Shown: positions 58,576 to 64,000 of the stretch, one piece after another
Numbering within the stretch: the stretch's first letter is position 1
Layout of the letters: each line of letters opens with the position of its first letter
DNA from: Anaerolineaceae bacterium
Lineage (GTDB): Bacteria; Chloroflexota; Anaerolineae; Aggregatilineales; Phototrophicaceae
Assembly (NCBI GenBank): GCA_016124855.1
Contig: WGMX01000011.1
Coordinates: 1 to 64,000, forward strand
Direction of reading: 5' to 3'
DNA length: 64,000 nt
Notes under the pieces: generated by a model
Seen by the model: the letters and a program-made list of their open reading frames with translations, nothing else
Told to the model about the DNA's origin: nothing
Database searches by the model: none
Position numbers and translations under genes: made by a program

Positions 58576-59775
58576 ATGAAAAAGACTCGTATCGTGGTGC
58601 TGGGTGGGGGATACAGCGGTGTGATGGCGGCAGGCCGACTTGCCCACAAACTACGCGGACAATCCAGCGATATCACATTGGTCAACGCCGCGCCGGATTT
58701 CGTTCAGCGGATTCGTTTTCATCAGCTTGCAGCCCATCAAGCGCCGGATCGAATCCCCTTGACCGAAATGCTCAAAGGTACAGGTGTTAAATTCACACAA
58801 TCTCGTGTCACCCGGATTGATCCACGGGGTCATGAATTGACTCTGCAAGATTCGACTGGAAACAATCAGATGCTCCAGTATGATTATCTGGTTTATGCTT
58901 TGGGCAGCTTTGTTGATACGTCTAAAGTACCGGGTGTGGCGGAATATGCCATGACCTTAGGCACAGAGGCAACGTCGATTAAACTGCGTGATAATCTCCC
59001 TGAGATTGCCGAACACGCTGGTCACTTAGTGGTTTGTGGCGGTGGTTTCACGGGTATCGAAGCGGTCACCGAACTTGCAGAAACATATCCAAAACTGAAG
59101 GTTACGCTCATCACTTCCGACACGTTTGGTGAAAAAGTATCGCAAAAGGGGCGTAATTACCTGAAGGGCATATTTGATCGCCTGCAAATCAATGTGATTG
59201 ATAAAGCGGTCATTCAACAGATTACGCCTCATGAGGTTTGTTACGACGGCGGCGCGCTTCCATACGACATTTGCCTATGGACAAGCGGATTCGCCGTACC
59301 TCAACTAGCGCGTCAATCGGGCATCAAAGTCAACGAACGCGACCAAATCGTAATCGACGATCATCTCTGTTCGCTGTCACATCCAGATATATATGCCGTT
59401 GGTGATGCCGCTGATGTCGCTACCGCAACAGGCACGCCGGCCCGTCTGGCCTGTGCCAACGCTATCCCGATGGGTGCTTACGCCGCCGACGAAATTGCGG
59501 CACGAATTTCGGGAACAGCACACCGTCCACATGAAGTAGTTGATTTCTACCGCTGCATGAGCTTGGGGCGCAGCGCCGCTCTTCTACAGACCTATGACGT
59601 TGACGATCAGCCCAAAGAAATGGTTCTTACCGGACGGCTGGCTGCTCTCGCCAAAGAGATGATATGCCGGTACACCGTTTGGGCCGTGAGCAATCCGCAG
59701 TGGATGTTCTACCAGCATCGCCCGAAATCTGAAGGTGCGAATCGCGAATCGACGGCTGCGGCGCTCGTTAGCTAA
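58576..59775 (+). CDS. FAD-dependent NDH-2-like oxidoreductase
   Basis: A 399-residue pyridine nucleotide-disulfide oxidoreductase. Start at 58576 gives the FAD-binding motif RIVVLGGGYSGVMAAGRLA; the second nucleotide motif is VVCGGGFTGIEAVTELAE, and DIYAVGDAADVA completes FAD binding. Similar to type II NADH dehydrogenases and to carotenoid-related reductases. AAAGGAG precedes the ATG. Next to the ECF41 gene it fits the COE partner type (oxidoreductase) that ECF41 factors control. Confidence 0.9.
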   Translation: MKKTRIVVLGGGYSGVMAAGRLAHKLRGQSSDITLVNAAPDFVQRIRFHQLAAHQAPDRIPLTEMLKGTGVKFTQSRVTRIDPRGHELTLQDSTGNNQMLQYDYLVYALGSFVDTSKVPGVAEYAMTLGTEATSIKLRDNLPEIAEHAGHLVVCGGGFTGIEAVTELAETYPKLKVTLITSDTFGEKVSQKGRNYLKGIFDRLQINVIDKAVIQQITPHEVCYDGGALPYDICLWTSGFAVPQLARQSGIKVNERDQIVIDDHLCSLSHPDIYAVGDAADVATATGTPARLACANAIPMGAYAADEIAARISGTAHRPHEVVDFYRCMSLGRSAALLQTYDVDDQPKEMVLTGRLAALAKEMICRYTVWAVSNPQWMFYQHRPKSEGANRESTAAALVS

Positions 59776-59842
59776 ACCGGCATACGATTGTTGTGGGAAC
59801 TTGCTGGCATATGCAGGGGCAAGGCTTTTGCCAGCTTGTTTA

Positions 59843-59869
59843 GGGCTTACTGGAAGTAGGCCCTTTTTT
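59843..59869 (+). terminator. Rho-independent terminator
   Basis: GGGCTTACT (59843-59851) pairs with AGTAGGCCC (59855-59863), followed by TTTTTT. It separates the oxidoreductase from the sigma gene, so the latter has its own promoter. Confidence 0.8.
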
Positions 59870-59914
59870 CCTTGTATGATGGAAGCATAGTGTCTAGGAT
59901 GGATTCATGTTGAT

Positions 59915-60820
59915 ATGGCTTTAGTAAATAACGAACTCTACGAACAATATCGTCATCTCTTGTTTTCAATTGCCTACCGCATGTTGGGCAGCGCGATGGA
60001 AGCCGAGGATATGGTACAGGAAGCCTTTTTGCGTTATGAAAACGTCGGTGATAAGGAGATTCAATCCCCTAAAGCTTATCTGACCACCATTGTCACCCGC
60101 TTGTGCCTCGATCAGTTGAAATCCGCCAAAACCCAACGTGAACAATACGTCGGCACATGGCTGCCTGAACCGATCTTCACCGAACAGGTCGCTAACCCTG
60201 AGCCTGAAGAAACCGAAACGCTGTCGATGGCTTTTATGGTGCTGCTGGAAAATCTATCGCCGGTTGAACGCGCTGTATTTTTGCTGCGCGAGGTGTTTGA
60301 TTATGACTACGCCGCTATCGCCAATATCGTGAATAAGAGTGAGGTCAACTGCCGCCGTTACTATCATCTTGCCAAGCAGTATTTGGTCGAACGCCGCCCA
60401 CGCTTTGAACCTTCGTCCGACGCACAAACCAAACTGGTTTATCAGTTTATGCAAGCCGTGTCAGAAGGGAATATGGACGGCCTTACGCATGTGCTATCAG
60501 AGGACATCGTGATGTATGCCGACAGCGGTGGCAAAGCACCGGCTGCGCGTATCCCGCAGCGTGGACATCAAGCGGTTATACGCTTACTCTTGGGTGTATT
60601 CCGTCTGACCACACCGGATATGCGCTACGAACTGCATGACATCAATGGGAGCATTTCATTAATGGTCTGGCAGGCGGATGCACTCATTTTGGTCATGAAT
60701 TTTGAGATTGTGAATAATCAAATCACAGGCATCCGCAATATCCTTAATCCGGACAAGCTGGCTTTTCTCGCTCATTCTGATACGCCGAACGAACCCATCG
60801 ACCTGCCGTCTGTTGATTAA
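59915..60820 (+). CDS. ECF41-type RNA polymerase sigma factor
   Basis: A 301-residue sigma-70 family protein. Region 2 (YRHLLFSIAYRMLGSAMEAEDMVQEAFLRY) and region 4 (PVERAVFLLREVFDYDYAAIA) lie in the first 160 residues. A C-terminal SnoaL-like domain (about 175-300) contains DSGGKAPAA, comparable to the DGGGK motif, and NPDKLAFL, the second motif typical of ECF41. Such sigma factors are regulated through this extension rather than by an anti-sigma factor. No anti-sigma gene nearby. Possible target: the oxidoreductase. Confidence 0.93.
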   Translation: MALVNNELYEQYRHLLFSIAYRMLGSAMEAEDMVQEAFLRYENVGDKEIQSPKAYLTTIVTRLCLDQLKSAKTQREQYVGTWLPEPIFTEQVANPEPEETETLSMAFMVLLENLSPVERAVFLLREVFDYDYAAIANIVNKSEVNCRRYYHLAKQYLVERRPRFEPSSDAQTKLVYQFMQAVSEGNMDGLTHVLSEDIVMYADSGGKAPAARIPQRGHQAVIRLLLGVFRLTTPDMRYELHDINGSISLMVWQADALILVMNFEIVNNQITGIRNILNPDKLAFLAHSDTPNEPIDLPSVD

Positions 60821-60869
60821 CGTTAACGTGATTCCTTCCCTTCAAATCGGGAGGAAAAGAAGCTTGACC

Positions 60870-61628
60870 ATGCTTCCTCTAGAACATTTCTCTCTGCAAC
60901 TGAAGTATGCCCAAAAAGCAGCGGAAATTTCACATACCTCTTTGGAGCAGGCGCTGATGGCGTTTACGCAGTACTGGGTACGCATCAATAACCTTTCCTT
61001 TTTAATAACCAACCATTTGACATGGACTTTTGATCCAATGACGCCCGATTGGCAGGAATTATGTGCGCGGATTCAAAACAGAGAAAAAGCCGATGTCGTC
61101 GCCTATGACTTATATAGGCGGAATTATCAAGAAACAGATGCCGACAAAACCTACTTTGGTTGTTTCAGCTTTCATTTTCACCCCGAATGGCGAGGTGATC
61201 GGGACGTGATCGAAATTCATTTTCATAACCGCGACCATTCCGGTTACGGGCCGTTATCAAAAGTGAGGCAAGCGGAACGAATTCAAGATCTAAAAGAGAT
61301 GTTCACTAGAGTGAAAACACAGTACCCACAAGCTAAGTTTGTGCATGGCGGTTCGTGGCTATACAACATTGCGGCGTACAAAAGGTTATTCCCCGCTTCC
61401 TTTACAGCCAACATGATAGCGGAAGATATTCCTTTTCCACGCTCATCGGGCATTTGGGGGCAATTTCTAGATAGTGAGGGAAAAGTTAAACTGGAAATGG
61501 CAGATGCATTTTTGGTCAAAGTCAACCAAGCAAAGACCTTAGACCAGTTACTACAATGCTTTGAATTTAAGATTTTGTATCCACGTGTCAAAATAGAGGA
61601 TTTTTATGACTTTTTTGTGGTTCACTAA
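60870..61628 (+). CDS. Hypothetical protein
   Basis: A 252-residue soluble protein with mixed helix/strand composition and many His and aromatic residues (FSFHFHPEWRGDRDVIEIHFHNRDHSGYG, then FVHGGSWLYN). Not recognised. The N-terminus is uncertain: ATG at 60870 or TTG at 60864 after GGGAGG, or ATG at 60813 overlapping the sigma gene end. On the same strand as the sigma gene; may be co-transcribed. Confidence 0.65.
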   Translation: MLPLEHFSLQLKYAQKAAEISHTSLEQALMAFTQYWVRINNLSFLITNHLTWTFDPMTPDWQELCARIQNREKADVVAYDLYRRNYQETDADKTYFGCFSFHFHPEWRGDRDVIEIHFHNRDHSGYGPLSKVRQAERIQDLKEMFTRVKTQYPQAKFVHGGSWLYNIAAYKRLFPASFTANMIAEDIPFPRSSGIWGQFLDSEGKVKLEMADAFLVKVNQAKTLDQLLQCFEFKILYPRVKIEDFYDFFVVH

Positions 61629-61657
61629 ATGTATTTAGCCCGCTTGAGCACCGAATC

Positions 61658-62920
61658 CTAAATCAATACGCCGTTTTCGAATTGCAGCGGCTGCAGTTCG
61701 CCCGCGTCAATGAAACCGTCGCTGGCTGTTACTTCGTCTAACAAGGTCGCGCTGACCCAAATCTGTTCGAGGTCAAGTGTGCTGCGGATTCGCATCACCC
61801 GCGCACCGCCGTGTGCCTGTGGGTTCGCACGGAATACAGATGTGAGTGCGGCATCAATGGCTTCTGCGTCGGTTGCAAAGACCATGGGCAAATTCCCGCG
61901 CATCAGAAAGCCGCTGGTGAAGGCGTTTTTGGTGGTGACCGGAAAATCGATTTTGTCGAGTAAGCGGCGAGTGGTGAAGTCCGCCAAGCCTGTGCCGATG
62001 GCGTTGCCGTGGGAGGCTTCTGTCAAGTCTAAGATTACAATGGCTTTGATGCGCGGCGTTTCTGGTTCGGGTTCACCGGGGATGCGCCAGCGCCCGATGA
62101 CGTTGGTATCCATCCCCGCGCCGCTGATGTCTTTGCCCATGAAATCAATAATCAGCACATCAATATCATCGACTGGCAAACGCGGCATCAACGACCGCGC
62201 TAAATCGAGCAACCGCTTTTCGCCTATTTCAACGTTAGATTTTGTGAAGGCTTCTAAATGAACCGGGCGGTGATAGCCATCTTCGACTACCCCGAAACCA
62301 GCCATGAAGTGTGTGTTTTGCAGCACCAAGCGGGCATTTTCCGGCATATAATCGCGCAGTCCGACTACACCGTGATCGTGTAGAGAAGCCGCGCCGATTT
62401 CTTTGGCCATGCCAATGCCCAGCATTTTGATTAAACCGCTTTCATGTGGGCCGTGAAAATCGGTGTGAATTTTGATGCGGTTGCAGATCATATACCCATC
62501 GGCTTCGGCGGCAAAACGGTCAAAGTGAACGGGTTGTCCGCGCCCGGTATGACCCAGAATGACGGTTTCCATCGTGGCACGGATCGGACATCCAGCCGAT
62601 TCTTCGGTGATGCCCAGTCCACTCAAGACTTCGATTTGTCCCGCTGGAGTCGCGCCGCCATGACTGCCCATTGCAGGCACAATGAACGGGTCGCCGCCGC
62701 TGGCCTTGACCATCGCCACCATTTCACGCGCAATTTCATCAATCCGCGCTACACCTCGACTGCCAAATCCAAGCGCGATGCTTTTGCCTTTCACCTGTTC
62801 GGCAAGATTCAGCCGTTCCCATTCATGCCGAATTTGCGCACGAATATTCACTTCTTCACCCGAAGGTAATCGCCGGCGCACAGCGCACAGTTGTGGAAGG
62901 TATTCCCGTGTTTCAATCAT
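61658..62920 (-). CDS. LarA-like (DUF2088) protein
   Basis: A 420-residue lactate racemase-like protein. The DUF2088 domain shows IALGFGSRGVARIDEIAREM, VPAMGSHGGATPAGQIEVL, FIVNR-type NRIKIHTDFHGPHESGLIKML and the conserved GKDISGAGMDTNV. LarA itself racemises lactate using a nickel-pincer cofactor; homologues act on other hydroxy acids. Accessory larB/C/E genes are not nearby, so another hydroxy acid or an unknown reaction is possible. Confidence 0.88.
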   Translation of the reverse strand: MIETREYLPQLCAVRRRLPSGEEVNIRAQIRHEWERLNLAEQVKGKSIALGFGSRGVARIDEIAREMVAMVKASGGDPFIVPAMGSHGGATPAGQIEVLSGLGITEESAGCPIRATMETVILGHTGRGQPVHFDRFAAEADGYMICNRIKIHTDFHGPHESGLIKMLGIGMAKEIGAASLHDHGVVGLRDYMPENARLVLQNTHFMAGFGVVEDGYHRPVHLEAFTKSNVEIGEKRLLDLARSLMPRLPVDDIDVLIIDFMGKDISGAGMDTNVIGRWRIPGEPEPETPRIKAIVILDLTEASHGNAIGTGLADFTTRRLLDKIDFPVTTKNAFTSGFLMRGNLPMVFATDAEAIDAALTSVFRANPQAHGGARVMRIRSTLDLEQIWVSATLLDEVTASDGFIDAGELQPLQFENGVLI

Positions 62921-62995
62921 GGTTGTGGCCTTTTGACTTCTGATCTATCAACATAAGCTGCCGCAAAAAAGGATAATGAAATTATCTTGCTTAAC

Positions 62996-63805
62996 CTACT
63001 GCGGGAGTAACCCTTTCATCCTGTTATACATAAATTGGGTTGCCCGCTTGGGACTCAGGCGATATAGGAAGTTCATCAACTTGGCATCATTACCGATATA
63101 GACTTGAAATTGATCTCGTTCCATGCCCTTGATAATGGTTTCTGCCGCATCATCAGCGGATGTTGTGGGAAAACTTTGTGAAGATTCGCTGGCTGCATTA
63201 GAGGGTATGGGGACACCAGAGTTCTGGGTGATATTGGTGGCAATTGCGCCGGGGAAAACAACGGTTACATGGACATTAGTTTCAAGAAGTTCTGAATAGA
63301 GTCCTTCGGTCAATAGTTTGACACCTGCTTTGGATGCTCCATATAGAGTTTGTCCGGGTACAGGGAAAAACCCACCCATGCTTGAAACATTTACAATATG
63401 AGCAGCCGGACGCTTCTGCAAATGTGGCAAAAAGGCTTTGGTCATGTAAATGACACCGTATAAATTTACGTTTAACACGCGTTCGATTGCCGCATACTCC
63501 AAATCATTCAGGCGCAAAAACGGCTGAATAATTCCGGCGTTATTGATTAATCCGTCAACGGCTCCATGGGCGGCGATAACTTGGTCGGGCAGTGCATTCA
63601 CCGCTTGGCGGTCGCTCACATTCAGCACATGGATGCTGATTTTGTCCCGATGCTGTCCGGCAAGTTCAACCGTTTCCTTAAGCGTGTTTTCATGAATATC
63701 AACCCCCGCAACCCGCGCACCTTTTTTGACGAGCGCCAGAGTAAGCGCACGTCCCATTCCACTTCCCGCACCCGTAACGACAATGATCTTATTCAACACC
63801 TTCAT
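62996..63805 (-). CDS. SDR family oxidoreductase
   Basis: A 269-residue classical short-chain dehydrogenase: VVTGAGSGMGRALTLALVKKGARVAGVDI, INNAGI, catalytic Ser in VSSMGGF and YGASKAG, GAIATN. Resembles those acting on large lipid-like alcohols (with C-terminal YRLSPKRATQF). Substrate unknown. The next gene, cut by the window, lies upstream on the same strand. Confidence 0.9.
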   Translation of the reverse strand: MKVLNKIIVVTGAGSGMGRALTLALVKKGARVAGVDIHENTLKETVELAGQHRDKISIHVLNVSDRQAVNALPDQVIAAHGAVDGLINNAGIIQPFLRLNDLEYAAIERVLNVNLYGVIYMTKAFLPHLQKRPAAHIVNVSSMGGFFPVPGQTLYGASKAGVKLLTEGLYSELLETNVHVTVVFPGAIATNITQNSGVPIPSNAASESSQSFPTTSADDAAETIIKGMERDQFQVYIGNDAKLMNFLYRLSPKRATQFMYNRMKGLLPQ

Positions 63806-63877
63806 CAGCTTATCCTTTCAAAGTCATTCAGTGCAATTGGTTGTTTTTAATGCCGCAAAATAAAGACCTCTTTTGAA

Positions 63878-64000
63878 CTAGGCCTTAACACCGGTTGAAC
63901 CGGTTAAGCGAAATAGTTCGTCATATACTTTTTGGCTGGTTTCCTTATCCATCACATCGAGGTTCAAGGCACGGGCGAACACGACACCATCTACCGCCAG
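63878..64000 (-). CDS. C-terminal end of a gene cut by the window edge
   Basis: The minus-strand frame from the window edge codes for about 40 residues (LAVDGVVFARALNLDVMDKE, then LFRLTGSTGVKA) to a TAG at 63878-63880. Gene-like composition, but the fragment is too short to name a family. It precedes the SDR gene on the same strand by 72 bases. Confidence 0.55.
   Translation of the reverse strand: MAVDGVVFARALNLDVMDKETSQKVYDELFRLTGSTGVKA

Noticed and set aside
1..64000. tRNA, rRNA or prophage genes
   Set aside because: No cloverleaf-like sequence, rRNA segment, capsid, terminase or integrase gene was recognised on reading; a short RNA could still have been missed without a covariance search.

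Overview
The window looks like a chromosomal segment of a free-living bacterium of the phylum Chloroflexota, probably class Anaerolineae. This is inferred from protein style (Thr/Pro/Glu/Ala-rich 'EATAEAT' tails, FHA and LysM/SH3 proteins, caa3-type oxidase with a cytochrome c fused to subunit II), about 50% GC and many short palindromic intergenic repeats. No rRNA, tRNA, prophage, plasmid functions or CRISPR array were seen. Gene identities come from reading translated proteins and motifs; no database search was run.

Layout. 1-8.9 kb: edge of a possible transposase gene, a secreted SH3/LysM protein, an FHA/pseudo-receiver/FHA protein, an SDR oxidoreductase, three tandem paralogues of an unrecognised ~450-residue family, a biotinyl-domain protein and a small FHA protein. 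9.1-15.4 kb: an aerobic caa3-type cytochrome c oxidase operon (subunits II+cyt c, I, a subunit III-like protein, a ~10-TM unknown protein, III, IV). 15.5-24 kb: SDR, GNAT, NmrA-like reductase, DUF433/DUF5615 toxin-antitoxin pair, HNH protein, a cluster of small membrane and zinc-ribbon proteins, a lipoprotein and L-lactate dehydrogenase. 24-31.4 kb: guaA, an S9 peptidase, xpt, an EthD-like protein, a DUF883-like membrane pair, and an ArsR-type regulator overlapping a double START-like (AHSA1) protein. 31.5-36 kb: mannonate dehydratase with a CUT1-type sugar ABC importer lacking its ATPase. 36.6-45.3 kb: an orphan LolD-like ATPase, HEAT protein, two HIT proteins (one frameshifted), trans-3-hydroxy-L-proline dehydratase, a DUF433 protein with an unfamiliar partner, membrane protein, divergent kinase, AraC regulator and RibD-like reductase. 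46.2-51.2 kb: DinB-like protein, DUF6174-like protein, a binding protein without signal peptide, a hydrolase lacking its nucleophile, an SDR and a VapBC-type pair. 51.4-55 kb: a large MmeI-like restriction-methylation enzyme. 55.5-64 kb: two unusual repeat proteins, an FAD oxidoreductase with an ECF41-type sigma factor, LarA-like protein, SDR and a truncated last gene.

The strongest unusual signals are: (1) a complete DUF559 Vsr-like nuclease domain carried in frame inside the restriction-methylation enzyme and bounded by two ~95% identical 106-bp palindromic repeats, which looks like a repeat-associated mobile endonuclease; (2) a PIN toxin-antitoxin module placed at the 3' end of an SDR gene and flanked by a 38-bp direct repeat that rebuilds the end of that gene with only synonymous changes; (3) a MITE-like family with 12-bp terminal inverted repeats, one copy of which sits in the centre of another palindromic repeat; (4) a DUF433 antitoxin-like gene paired with an unknown protein; (5) a LexA-type box inside a good promoter facing a structured, gene-free stretch; (6) an ECF41-like promoter in front of the oxidoreductase next to the ECF41 sigma gene.
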